NCBI GenBank assembly: GCA_965223305.1 | Contig: CBDCWT010000003.1 | Coordinates: 78,148-142,147, forward strand | Direction: 5' to 3' | DNA from: CBDCWT01 sp965223305 | GTDB taxonomy: Bacteria > Planctomycetota > Planctomycetia > Pirellulales > Pirellulaceae | DNA: 64,000 bases | Part shown: positions 19,101 to 27,344 of the stretch, piece after piece | Layout: each line of letters begins with the position of its first letter | How positions within the stretch are numbered: position 1 is the stretch's first letter | The notes under the pieces: model-generated | What the model was told of the DNA's origin: nothing | The model's database searches: none | The model's input: the letters and a program-made list of their open reading frames with translations, nothing else | Translations under genes and position numbers: made by a program

Positions 19101-20116
19101 CAGAGTTTGTTGTCGTTGCGTTTGGCGATTCCGCAAAGTTCCGGTTCTGTTGGCGAATCTTCCGTCTTGAAACTAAACGACGTATCAAGACGAGAAGGTA
19201 CAGCACACGTTCCATTGTCTACGAGCTGTTGGACGAGCTGCAACGAAGCGGCGGACGCCTCGATCCGAGCAAACGATCTTAGAACGACGTCGGCAAACGC
19301 CGACGAGTAGCGTTTGAGGTATTCGACGACGTTCTTGAGTTCGCTGGCGCCAATCGGCGTTTCTCCCGACACGCACTCCGCGCGCCGAGAGTCTAGAATG
19401 GCATCCGCCACCAACTGTAATAGCAAAAGGCTGCCACCGGTTTCACTGAAGATGTAGTCGCTGCAATCAGAGTCGATGTCTAATCGAGTTGCGTCTATGA
19501 GACCATATAGCCGGCCACGGAACGTTTCGGCGTCCATGCCAGTTACCACAAATTGATATCTGACTGCAAACTCAGAGTCCTTCCCATGGACGAGAGGAGC
19601 AAGTTCGGATGCCCCCGTCAAAAGGACACAAAAACTCCCACGAATACTCTTGCCAAGATCGGTCAACTCTCGCAGCAGTTTTAGCAGGCGACGTGCTACC
19701 GAGTCGGGAAGGAATTCGACGTTCGAGATGACAAACACGACTCGATGCGGACTATCGGCAAGAGAACGAACAATCTCCGCGGCGAGATTTGCAAAACTAT
19801 TGCACTGAGACCATTGACCGTTGGGTAGCCTTTCCGCAAGCGGCTCCGCCAACGCGAGGCAAAGCGATGCAGATGTTGCATCCGTGTGATGTTCGCAGCG
19901 CAACCGGACTAAGACGTTGAACTCATGTTTATCGATTGAGTTCGCAACTTCAGAAGCGACGAACTGCTTGCCAATTCCACGAGCACCGAGTAATACGACA
20001 GACTCTCCATCTTCGAGCAATTGGATTGTGCTTTCAACGAAGTCGCGGGAAATCTCGGTGTATGAAAACCTTACATGCCGATGTGTGCTTGTCTGCGTTT
20101 CAGTTGCTATTTCCAT
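16199..20116 (-). CDS. NTPase-GAF-PAS-GAF histidine kinase fusion
   Basis: 1305 residues. The N-terminus has a P-loop NTPase (Walker A GARGIGKQ, Walker B RVVFVISN) of AAA/STAND type. A long middle region follows, then a GAF domain (~residues 600-770), a PAS-like segment (CDAYILLDHTNSIRYINRAA), a second GAF-like domain (~890-1060), a possible dimerisation helix with histidine (IGETCHQLQSEF), and an HATPase with N box EAIEELIQNARKA, G1 DNGPGIP and G2 GTGLGLS. No membrane segment is seen, so it is a cytoplasmic sensor. NTPase-linked kinases may use nucleotide-driven assembly to gate kinase output; that is inference. It lies 7 bp after the smaller NTPase gene and 22 bp before its response regulator. 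Confidence 0.85.
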   Translation of the reverse strand: MEIATETQTSTHRHVRFSYTEISRDFVESTIQLLEDGESVVLLGARGIGKQFVASEVANSIDKHEFNVLVRLRCEHHTDATSASLCLALAEPLAERLPNGQWSQCNSFANLAAEIVRSLADSPHRVVFVISNVEFLPDSVARRLLKLLRELTDLGKSIRGSFCVLLTGASELAPLVHGKDSEFAVRYQFVVTGMDAETFRGRLYGLIDATRLDIDSDCSDYIFSETGGSLLLLQLVADAILDSRRAECVSGETPIGASELKNVVEYLKRYSSAFADVVLRSFARIEASAASLQLVQQLVDNGTCAVPSRLDTSFSFKTEDSPTEPELCGIAKRNDNKLCWASPLMAALASRYFTPWVLGDGLACNNEWESAFDCYLRAKEGETAWVCSTSQRPRLRGAMRAFEAKLFSIASLPAVPVDELGSFFAIGATFLLGFDEVTFWHYYDDGQRWDLHHPHCELASPLFRTSSDDAWQRLANQANLTTSNPTAETLVRSLGSPETLSEGMNRPDDQENHSLIVRLPELEGVRPEVIILSCSQTENPLTRDRLTQTELVCTAYSRAFEHFVKNRHHWREAELQRQLLLAMPEVFQVIGGPPERSRQALSAAGEILRQNGYRRVMFSLVDFTVQRIMGVVDCRAEGECDIAAMTDYSLDVTRHPMTGRPQYQDVQQACVLSQSQHLIDSANDHPLTNKDVVKDAHLQAISLFPLRTKNGKRVVGTMHVERNDRKPLEPEQVRVLELFADFIARAVIAAENVDVLEGALHEQCDAYILLDHTNSIRYINRAAQERLSSNNDSATLAPGWQPDNMLLDADDLLPQEAVDLARQAREHERGLSRYVRHDDDQESLYVVSSHSLKDWRKCTVGTLLQIQDHDDQNDLLSALKQLSACGDVEELKACLTTSLQTLGHEWGRLYLVEPQSGELVGEMQYGMESDGDGALAFENHTVVLPSRGTPGTTWLCFKHGKASVYSYIDSAERRVGEIWYTENGLPVLNTRETSCPDVLARRVGDIWVDVPLFVRRPGTEETQSPLGKLTLHCPDGLSPTKLEWLQVLGEAVSTVVATLADRERWARSTELLCRQSMLRAIGETCHQLQSEFTSLATHAGLYDGASAIRIQQLNSEFNERLNDIQRLLKNVKSRLQPVRCKLQREDLTRFVRKVLGDQLEHGACRVVGNDLYADFDPELMKEAIEELIQNARKAVGPDKRLSMRVEVIQSFDRVDRNPYCEIWIRDNGPGIPAGHEKLIFDDWYHEWPEPTEGTGLGLSRVQHIVNAHNGTIRAEPSTPGATLVIAFPRDAEVAIREHNSSVIAG

Positions 20117-20123
20117 AATGCAC

Positions 20124-21377
20124 CTAGCTCAAATGGGGTGTAAGTCCTTTCGAATGGCTACCGGCAGCCAGTGAATTCGCGACATCCAGACCGAGATTTT
20201 GAATCGCATAGGGCACACCGGCACAATCGGCCAATCTCGCAGACAAATCGTCTTGCATGGAATCGACTTGTACCCCAAGGTCACTGAGCGGGCTAAAGAG
20301 CAAATCGGCCGACTCAGACTTGGTAAGTGGAACAAGCTCAATCAGCTTTATTCGACTAGGGTGTGTGCGACCGCGCGCGGAGTCAATCGTGAACGGATTG
20401 TTTTCGTCCTTCAGCAATTTCTCCGTTTCCGTGCGGCCGGATATGGTTAAACGTATCAAGTCCGCCTGTCGAGCCTGTCGTAGTGCTTTCATCAACGGAT
20501 ATCCATGCTTGCGGTCTTCGCCAAGAATGGTATCTATTTCGTCGATGACCAAATCAATCGGCCCATGCAAGTATTCCGCAGTAGTTCGCATTCGTCTGAA
20601 GAAGGACTGTAGTTCGTCAACTGAAAGAGCCTGCGCAAAACTAGTTGAACAGACTCGTTTGGCAATGACCTGCGCAGCGGCGCTCACGCTGGACTCGCAC
20701 GATAGAAGATTCACTTCGACGACTCGTGAATGACGTGGATCTCGCTCCGTTTTCATTACCCATTGCATCTGTCGCAGCAACGACGTTTTGCCCATTCCAC
20801 CAGAGCCGCACAGTGCAAAATCCTGGTTTTCTTCGATCAGCATCTCAAGCTCGTTTTTCCTGCCCACGAACATGCTTCCCACAGCGGGCTCTGATGTAGA
20901 AAACGGAATCAGTCTCTTAAACGGTAGTTGGTTTCGTATGTACCGACTGAGCGCCGTGAGTGCTGAGTCGCTCGACAAAACGAATCGAACATCATCACGA
21001 GAAAGACAAACGAGGCATCCGGTCGGAAGTCCCGCCATGGTTCGTAAGTGCCGAAAGGCTGCGTCCGTTAGACATAGAACAATTCCACGCACGCGTCCAT
21101 TCGCTGTGTCGCGAATGATTTGGGATAGGGCATTCCGGAAGGAGTCGGAATCTTCACCGAGTATTAGGACTGGCGAGTGACCAAGGCCGCGCAGCCGGGT
21201 TGGTATGCTCGTTTCGAATCGGACACATTGCTCATCCCGCGTAACGCACTCAGTTGTTGCCCCTAACTTGTCAACCCATAAGCCAAGTAATTCCTCGACC
21301 GCTTGCTTGTTGTCAGACTTGCCAAAACCTAGGCGCAAGGTGTTCAGAATCTGATCAACTGTTAACGAGGTGTCCAT
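20124..21377 (-). CDS. P-loop NTPase with unidentified N-terminal domain
   Basis: 417 residues. From ~170: MFVGRKNELEML, Walker A CGSGGMGKTSLL, Walker B IDLVIDEIDTIL and a sensor-like LIRLTISGRTE, an AAA_16/STAND-type ATPase. The first ~160 residues contain GIVLCLTDAAFRHL and CLVCLSRDDVRFVLSS, a pattern I associate with NTPases carrying a restriction-endonuclease-fold N-terminus, but catalytic residues are not obvious and the link is tentative. No C-terminal repeat sensor is present, so it is short for a STAND protein. It lies between the anti-sigma candidate (12 bp) and the NTPase-kinase (7 bp), suggesting a shared complex. Confidence 0.78.
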   Translation of the reverse strand: MDTSLTVDQILNTLRLGFGKSDNKQAVEELLGLWVDKLGATTECVTRDEQCVRFETSIPTRLRGLGHSPVLILGEDSDSFRNALSQIIRDTANGRVRGIVLCLTDAAFRHLRTMAGLPTGCLVCLSRDDVRFVLSSDSALTALSRYIRNQLPFKRLIPFSTSEPAVGSMFVGRKNELEMLIEENQDFALCGSGGMGKTSLLRQMQWVMKTERDPRHSRVVEVNLLSCESSVSAAAQVIAKRVCSTSFAQALSVDELQSFFRRMRTTAEYLHGPIDLVIDEIDTILGEDRKHGYPLMKALRQARQADLIRLTISGRTETEKLLKDENNPFTIDSARGRTHPSRIKLIELVPLTKSESADLLFSPLSDLGVQVDSMQDDLSARLADCAGVPYAIQNLGLDVANSLAAGSHSKGLTPHLS

Positions 21378-21389
21378 GTCGCGTGTGCT

Positions 21390-22121
21390 TCACTTAGTCT
21401 GTGTTTGTTCAAAAAGTCGAGAAATCTGTGCATCACACTCGTCGACTCGTTTGCACTCGGCACGCCCCGATTCCCGAGACTCGCGAATGAGTCGCTCCAG
21501 TAGATCAGTTACGGATTCATCCATGTGCGTCACCGGTGTGACGTGACGAGGTGCAAGAGTGGGATCTGGAAACAGGCCAAGACACTGACACTTCAAAGCC
21601 AGTCTGGCGTATCGTTCGTCGATCCCGACTAACCGCACAGCATGAACCGTGGATTCCGCCACATTGTTCAGTGAATCCAGGCCGCCACAATCGCTAAGCC
21701 CAAGAGCGGTGGCAGCATCATTGGGTGCCACTTTCGCTCGCTCGCTCACGTCGATCATGTACTCTGGCAACGAGACGGGCTGGCATGGCGATTCTGCAAC
21801 TCCCTTTCGTAGTCGTTCGAGGTCAGGACAATCGGGACCGGCGAGTTGTGCTCCGGCACATTGCCCGCTGGTCACATGATTGGTGTCACGCTGAAGAAAC
21901 CACAAACCACTGTCATACACGCTTCGGCAGGCAGCACATCGCGTGACGTGCTCGTGCCGCTGTTGTTCTTCACTCGACAACGCAATGCCTTCCGCAGTTT
22001 TTCGTGCAAGGTCAATCAAATCCAGCGTGAACGCGGGGCATTCGCTGCCATCGCCGTACCGCGGCAGAGCATGTGCTTCGATTTCGTCCCATGCAGGATT
22101 CTCGATTCTGTGAGTCTTCAT
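21390..22121 (-). CDS. soluble zinc-finger anti-sigma candidate
   Basis: 243 residues; ATG 22121 follows an excellent AAAGGAGG site. An RHEHVTRCAACRSVYDSG segment (~residues 55-72) gives the H-x3-C-x2-C pattern of zf-HC2 anti-sigma factors. No membrane helix is present, unlike most ECF anti-sigmas. Residues ~120-170 (ALGLSDCGGLDSLNNVAEST) may form a second helical domain. It starts 48 bp after the ECF sigma gene, the classical sigma/anti-sigma order. The pairing is inference from order and motif. Confidence 0.65.
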   Translation of the reverse strand: MKTHRIENPAWDEIEAHALPRYGDGSECPAFTLDLIDLARKTAEGIALSSEEQQRHEHVTRCAACRSVYDSGLWFLQRDTNHVTSGQCAGAQLAGPDCPDLERLRKGVAESPCQPVSLPEYMIDVSERAKVAPNDAATALGLSDCGGLDSLNNVAESTVHAVRLVGIDERYARLALKCQCLGLFPDPTLAPRHVTPVTHMDESVTDLLERLIRESRESGRAECKRVDECDAQISRLFEQTQTK

Positions 22122-22169
22122 GACTGCCTCCTTTTGTTTAGGGTGTTGAAAGTTCCTTCCGTGATGGAA

Positions 22170-22808
22170 CTACTCTCCGTAAAGATCGGAAAACTCCTGC
22201 CGGTAACGATGCTTCGCTCGCTGAATCCGTCCACGAAGCGCGCCGTTGGTCAGTCCAAGGCGCTCTTCAATCTCTCCATGTGACAGCCCTTCCACGTATC
22301 GCAGCAGGAGAATCTCTTGGTAGTCGGCTGGCAGGGCGGTCAGAACCTTCTGAATCATTCCACGTTGCTCCTTTGCAAGTATCTGGCTGATGGGGGACAG
22401 TGAATCATCCGTCGGCGTTTCGGGCGTTTCGTCACACTGCTCGAACCGACCGCTGGTTCGCTGCCAATCACGGGCGGCGTTGCGCATGGATTCGTTCAAG
22501 TATGGTTTGAACGGGCGTTGCGGGTCATATTTGTCGGAGATGATGGCCGCGTAAAGTCGGGCCATGACGCCGTTAGCGACAAACTCGGCGTCCTGTCTCG
22601 CATTCGGCGAAAAGCCGAGCAGAAACCAGATCGTCCGGCAAAGCGCGGGATAATGCCTCGCGTACAACACTTCAAACGCCTCCCTGGAAGATGTACCCAA
22701 CGCCGGCTGCACCGTGCCCGCAGCGGACAATGTGTCCGTTAGGATGACGTGACACAGTGCTTCATCCGCCAGCGTCGAGACATTGTCTCTGGAATCAGGA
22801 TCTTCCAT
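22170..22808 (-). CDS. ECF-type RNA polymerase sigma factor
   Basis: About 212 residues from ATG 22808. Region 2 is FEVLYARHYPALCRTIWFLL through RPFKPYLNESMRNAARDWQR. Region 4 is ALPADYQEILLLRYVEGLSH and EIEERLGLTNGALRGRIQRA. The linker is long and acidic (ETPETPTDDSLSP). The region 2 helix lacks the usual DLxQE motif (AEFVANGVMARLY instead), so the core-binding helix is divergent. It lies upstream of the anti-sigma candidate and NTPase genes and may drive its own operon. Confidence 0.85.
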   Translation of the reverse strand: MEDPDSRDNVSTLADEALCHVILTDTLSAAGTVQPALGTSSREAFEVLYARHYPALCRTIWFLLGFSPNARQDAEFVANGVMARLYAAIISDKYDPQRPFKPYLNESMRNAARDWQRTSGRFEQCDETPETPTDDSLSPISQILAKEQRGMIQKVLTALPADYQEILLLRYVEGLSHGEIEERLGLTNGALRGRIQRAKHRYRQEFSDLYGE

Positions 22809-22921
22809 ATCCAAAAACTCTCAAGCTTGAGGTCCGGCCTTGCACGCTTCCAATACGGTGGATGGTGTGAATGCGCGCGCCGATTTGCACGGATTGCTGC
22901 AAGTCGTTGAAATCGCACGGG

Positions 22922-23785
22922 TTACGCGAAGAACGAATTCCACGCAGTGATTGTCAGTTGAGCCAGCCGATCTTCCGTCCAGATTTCGTCCGTGTCCCAC
23001 GTCCGCCACGTCAGCGACAACTCGCCGGCCGTCATGCCCACGTAGACCGTCGCCAACAAAATGAATCGTTCCCGAAGCGTCAGCCCGAGTGTTCGCTCGA
23101 TGAAAGTCTGCTCGGGTGCCGTGAGCCGGCCGTACCACCACGGCGCAGGATTAGGAAGTTGGGCCGAAGGAGCGGCTCTTATCATCTTCAATATCTTACG
23201 CGTCACCAGAACCGCAATGTCGGACGAGTGCTCGGGCAAGAAGATCTCTTCCATGACGTCCCGAATCGCTTTCGTGGCCAGCGTTTCAGGAGTGTAGATG
23301 ATTGGTTGACCCGTATCAGGGTCATTGGTTGGCGGTAAATCGTCGCGCAGTATACCGCTGATATCAGCATTGTGATCAACGAGAAGCCACGTAACCAGAA
23401 ACCGGCTCAGGTTTCTGAAGCGGCTCTGTAATGCCGCGAACAACACTGAATTTCGATCGTGGTCGTCGACATCCCAGAAGCACAATCGCGAAAGCACCTG
23501 CCAGTCCGTGGAAGCCAAGTCGAGCAAGTGCCGTCCCACCTTTTCCACGGAATCACGACTTCGCATCCGTGCGTTCAACCGTTTTCGCAACAGCGAGTTC
23601 GGCCGAGTTACGAGCACGGCCAGTGCTGTAGTTCCGGGCGACATCCGCTCGATATTGAGCCAGCCAATCTCGGTCGCACGATGAAGCCAATCGTGCATTG
23701 CCTCTCGTCTGTCAGGCCGCTCAGCGGCAATTGAGAGAAACGTATAGACGAAGCAACACTCGGAAAACGATACTTGGACCGCCAT
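22922..23785 (-). CDS. protein of unknown function, first gene of signalling operon
   Basis: 287 residues from ATG 23785, chosen because GGAGGT lies 9 nt upstream. I do not recognise the family. The protein is mixed alpha/beta without signal peptide or clear membrane helix. The C-terminal segment LTLRERFILLATVYVGMTAG, then ELSLTWRTWD, resembles a sigma region 4 or LuxR-type 'L..RE..vl' helix-turn-helix start, but the recognition helix is unusual. It precedes the sigma factor by 113 bp on the same strand. It could be a regulator of the operon; confidence in a specific role is low. Confidence 0.6.
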   Translation of the reverse strand: MAVQVSFSECCFVYTFLSIAAERPDRREAMHDWLHRATEIGWLNIERMSPGTTALAVLVTRPNSLLRKRLNARMRSRDSVEKVGRHLLDLASTDWQVLSRLCFWDVDDHDRNSVLFAALQSRFRNLSRFLVTWLLVDHNADISGILRDDLPPTNDPDTGQPIIYTPETLATKAIRDVMEEIFLPEHSSDIAVLVTRKILKMIRAAPSAQLPNPAPWWYGRLTAPEQTFIERTLGLTLRERFILLATVYVGMTAGELSLTWRTWDTDEIWTEDRLAQLTITAWNSFFA

Positions 23786-23881
23786 GTGCAAAACACCTCC
23801 GCCTAGATCTTAACAGGCATTGATGCAGCCGTACCACGTGGCGCCTATCCGCCACCCCTCCACGTTGTTGCCAAGCGATAC

Positions 23882-23904
23882 GAAGTTGTCAAACGGACAA
23901 CTTC
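23882..23904. promoter_or_regulatory. perfect 9-bp inverted repeat, candidate operator
   Basis: GAAGTTGTC-AAACG-GACAACTTC: nine paired bases each side of a 5-nt spacer, 97 bp upstream of the first start codon of the seven-gene operon. A second shorter inverted repeat, GTGGCG-CCTATC-CGCCAC, lies nearby at ~23839-23856. No T-run follows, so a terminator is unlikely and a dimeric-regulator site is more plausible. Confidence 0.5.
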
Positions 23905-24394
23905 AACTCGGAGTCTAGGTTCCTGCATCCCGTTCCAGGCCCGCCGGCCGGCATTCTGCCAACGATTGGCGCCGATTCAAGTGGAGGAGACTACGGGGGT
24001 AAAAGGGTAACGCACTTTCAGTCAACGCGCGGATACGTTCCGCGCACTTGCTACGGAGCCTGGCCAGCCCCAACTGTGTAAGGTGGGCGTGTCCTGTGTC
24101 GGCAAACGATAAACGAAATTGCCGAGTGCTATCTGCAGACAACTGCCAAATTCGTAACACACCGCTCGCAGTTCAATGGCCCGCTAGGAAACAGCGGTGT
24201 GGCACGCTTCCTTCAGCAGGGGAAGTACCGAATCTGCGTCGGTCAGATAGACGAATGGGGCGATTGGAAACTGCCGTTCGACGCAGAGGTCGAAATCACC
24301 TGCGCGACGAAAAGCACCGGGCCTCGATGCGGTTGCGCGCGGCCGCGGGGGCGTCCTCTCATACGTTAGCAGGACTAGCACTCGAGTGTCTGCA

Positions 24395-24612
24395 TCGCCC
24401 GGCTGCAGTTAAGGTCGTGATTCGTTCACGGAGCATTCGTGCCGAATACTTGGCATCGGTCGGGTCCTTGCCGCCACCTGAAAAACCTCGGCCGAGTGTG
24501 CCAACTCCTGGTGCAATCGCTTGCCATTACGATCGATCACGTAAGCAGTCGTGTTTCCGGTTGGCCCAGTCGATGCAAATGAACAGGCCAGGTGTTCAGC
24601 TGGTTCGGTCAT
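24395..24612 (-). pseudogene. decayed IS110-family transposase N-terminus
   Basis: ATG 24612 has an ideal AAGGAG site. The frame reads MTEPAEHLA, but an adjacent frame reads LFICIDWANRKHDC, the IS110 N-terminal DEDD start (usually 'IGIDWAdrKHD'). Then the first frame gives VIDRNGKRLHQELAHSAEVF. A third frame gives GGKDPTDAKYSARML, like the 'KDDPTDA' block. At least two frameshifts and a deletion of the middle are needed, so it is non-functional. Downstream, 24184-24381 is open but not recognised. Based on motif recall only. Confidence 0.5.
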
Positions 24613-25019
24613 GATGGATCTCCTTACCTTGCATTGGACTCAACTCCGCTGGTACTCTCCGCGGAGCCGAAACACGGCTGGTGATTAATCCGTAGCGCCT
24701 CCCTGGCTATCGTCTCCAATCCATTATTGCGCGGCTTTGTGAATCCGCCTGGCAGAACTCCGTGCACCCCTCGACTGCTGCGTTTCAGCCAGAATCACAA
24801 TCCGGAATACGGGTGATGCTATACGGAGACTTTCATCTCTACTCATAAGCACATCGATGCTCAACAGCGTCGGACGATACACGGAGATTGATGGTGTCCA
24901 GGTAGCGTCGGGCGTTCGCTGTGGCGTGTATTGCTTTTTCTGCTGACCTACTTGTTTGGGCCAACTGGTGTCACTAAAAAAAGCGAATTGTGCACCCTCA
25001 TAACAATGGAGTGAGATCT
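24613..25019. other. upstream region of the giant exoprotein gene
   Basis: No gene is seen. A weak ribosome site (GGAGTGAG) precedes ATG 25020. No convincing -35/-10 pair was recognised; an A7 run at ~24976-24982 lies 38 bp before the start. Confidence 0.4.
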
Positions 25020-27344
25020 ATGAAGGCTACACGACCGTTAGTTCGTTGCTCCAAGAGGCGACAAAAGCGTCTGGCTCGCATGGAACAACTTGAGAATCGA
25101 CTGCTTCTCGCAACGGATCTCCTGCACCCAGTGTCGGAGTACATTGTCTTTGCGCAGGAGAGCGCCCAACTGTCACGTGCCTCCTCCTTGGACAGTCTGG
25201 CGCCCGTCGGGAGCAATGTGGCAGTTCTACTGGGACGTGACGTGTCGACCGGTGAGGTAAAAGCGGGCCAACTAATCGAAACGGAACGAGACATCTCGGT
25301 TGACGGAGATGTACTCAGCGGTGGGCACGTTCTTTTCGGTTCGGGTGCACAAGTCGTTGGCAACATCGATGCGACCGAAAACGTCCAGTTCGGAGCCAAT
25401 GCGTCAATCGAAGGAACCGTGACCGCCGGAACATGGGTCACATTTGCTCAACGAGCTTCCGTTGAAGGTGACGTTCGTGCGAACGAAACAATCAGAATCG
25501 ACCGAAACTCGACCGTTTCTGGCAACGTAGTGCTGCCCGACCCCGAAACCAATTTGTTGCTTGCTCGCGGTGTAAGGGTGACGGGGGAGATCATTACCGG
25601 GGTCGTTGCCCCCGATTCATTTGAGGAAGTCAAACTTCCCGCGGCGTTGACATTCGACGCGAATTCAGATGCGGATGTAGTAATTAACGCGAATGAAACT
25701 GTGCTACTTGAACCGGGCGCCTATGAGGACGTTACCGTTTCACCTACCGGCACGCTCATGCTGCAAACGGGTCGATACGTTATTCGGTCTCTCGCCGTTG
25801 AAACCGGCGCGCAACTTGACTTGCAATTCACCGAAGGGGCCATCGACCTATTCGTGGAAGAGGATGCCTTCATCGGCAAAGGTTTGAGCGTGGTTGTTAA
25901 TGGTGACGCGGCGCAAGATGCCGATGTTGAGCTTGCCAAGAATCTTTATTCGGAAGTACACGGTTCGTGGAATCTCGAACCCGAAAGCAGCTGGTTTGGC
26001 ACCGTCTATGCGCCGTTCGGCAACGTCAATATCGCTCGTGATTCTAGTTTCGTGGGCGCGCTCTATAGTGGGATGACAGCCACTGTGCAGAAGAGTGTCA
26101 CTGGGACTTATCAGGTTGCTGATCGGTTTCTCGCGCCCACCATTACAGCTAGTCTCGCGAACGACACTGGAGTTTCGTCCACTGATGGAATTACGTACGA
26201 CCCAAGCGTGACTGGGCAAGCCATTGATGGCAATCTGATTCAAAAACTCCAAGTTGCGCTCGACGACACCTCAGAAACGGCATTCGTCGAAATACCGATC
26301 GATGCGCGAACCGGCGAGTTCACCCTAGACACGGCACTATTACTAGATGCCGGAATTGAATTGCTTGACGGTTCGCATACTCTCTTTTTCCGCGCCGAGG
26401 ACGAGTTCGGAAACCAGTCCCTTGTGTTTTCGGTTGATTTCGTGCTCGATACGACAGTTGCCACGCCCACCATTGTTGAGATTGCTGACGACACCGGTGG
26501 TAGCGCTTCGGATGCGATCACAAGCGACAACACGTTGCTGTTCTTTGGGATGGCCGACGCGGACTCAACCATAACTTTGCACGAGGCTACACTCGGAGAT
26601 CTCGGCACGACGAACTCCAGCTCGGACGGAGGCTGGATGGTTGATGCGACGGGGACGACGTTAGCTGACGGGGACTACAGCTTCACCAGCACGGCCGAGG
26701 ATATCGCAGGCAATGTGAGCGATCCCTCGTCGCCCTTTCCTGTTCAGATTGACACAGTCCCACCAGAGTTGCCCGAGTTTGATTTGGATGCTGAGTCGGA
26801 TACTGCGCCGGTTGGAGATCGGCAAACGACACTCAGTTCAGTCGTTCTCGCCGGAGTTACCGATGCTGAGGTCGCAGTCGAGTTGGTTGAGCTCCAGCTC
26901 CAGACAACATCGGACGCGTTAGGTGCATTCTCGTTTTCCGATATTCCGCTCGCCCTCGGCGAAAACTCGTTCACGATGCTCGCAACAGACCTTGCTGGAA
27001 ATACCAGTGAGTTTAACGGATCGGTGTTTCGCACTGCGGGCGAACCACCCGAGTTAATCGCCGCTTTTTTAGGGTCCGAGCCGAGCAACGGGAATGTGGA
27101 CGTAGGGGTCACGGTCAACCCCAAGGTTTTCTTTTCCGCCCCGATCGTTGGCTCCAGTCTGACAGAAGACAATTTCTTCGCCAGTTTCAGTGGTGAAAAA
27201 CTGCCCGGCAATATAACCCCTTCCAGCGATGGCACCTTCGCTTGGTTGTTTTTGGATGACGAAATGCCGAGTGCCTCGCAAATCGAGATTACCGTCGATG
27301 GCTCGAGCATCCGGACTGAGGAAGGTAGTCCTCCTCGATGCTGA
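25020..27344 (+). CDS. giant exoprotein, 5' segment (frame 1)
   Basis: The start at 25020 (MKATRP) places the basic N-region and the motif MEQLENRLLLATD at the usual distance for planctomycete exoproteins. Next comes a stretch of short hydrophobic beta repeats resembling bactofilin/polymer-forming or parallel-beta folds (GDVLSGGHVLFGSGAQVVGN type, ~25290-25620). Then Ig-like modules follow (IDTVPPELPEFD, TTVATPTIVEIADDTG) and a Big_5-like module (~27050). The frame ends at a stop at 27344 just after DGSSIRTEEG. The continuing protein (VLLDADGDGQPGG) is found one base on. The segment is therefore the N-terminus of a longer protein that needs a frame change, through a mutation or a sequence error near 27330. 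Confidence 0.85.
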   Translation: MKATRPLVRCSKRRQKRLARMEQLENRLLLATDLLHPVSEYIVFAQESAQLSRASSLDSLAPVGSNVAVLLGRDVSTGEVKAGQLIETERDISVDGDVLSGGHVLFGSGAQVVGNIDATENVQFGANASIEGTVTAGTWVTFAQRASVEGDVRANETIRIDRNSTVSGNVVLPDPETNLLLARGVRVTGEIITGVVAPDSFEEVKLPAALTFDANSDADVVINANETVLLEPGAYEDVTVSPTGTLMLQTGRYVIRSLAVETGAQLDLQFTEGAIDLFVEEDAFIGKGLSVVVNGDAAQDADVELAKNLYSEVHGSWNLEPESSWFGTVYAPFGNVNIARDSSFVGALYSGMTATVQKSVTGTYQVADRFLAPTITASLANDTGVSSTDGITYDPSVTGQAIDGNLIQKLQVALDDTSETAFVEIPIDARTGEFTLDTALLLDAGIELLDGSHTLFFRAEDEFGNQSLVFSVDFVLDTTVATPTIVEIADDTGGSASDAITSDNTLLFFGMADADSTITLHEATLGDLGTTNSSSDGGWMVDATGTTLADGDYSFTSTAEDIAGNVSDPSSPFPVQIDTVPPELPEFDLDAESDTAPVGDRQTTLSSVVLAGVTDAEVAVELVELQLQTTSDALGAFSFSDIPLALGENSFTMLATDLAGNTSEFNGSVFRTAGEPPELIAAFLGSEPSNGNVDVGVTVNPKVFFSAPIVGSSLTEDNFFASFSGEKLPGNITPSSDGTFAWLFLDDEMPSASQIEITVDGSSIRTEEGSPPRC

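Noticed and set aside
20124..23785. a toxin-antitoxin or restriction-modification system
   Set aside because: No methyltransferase, specificity subunit or typical toxin/antitoxin pair is visible; the gene set is signalling proteins plus a peptidase.
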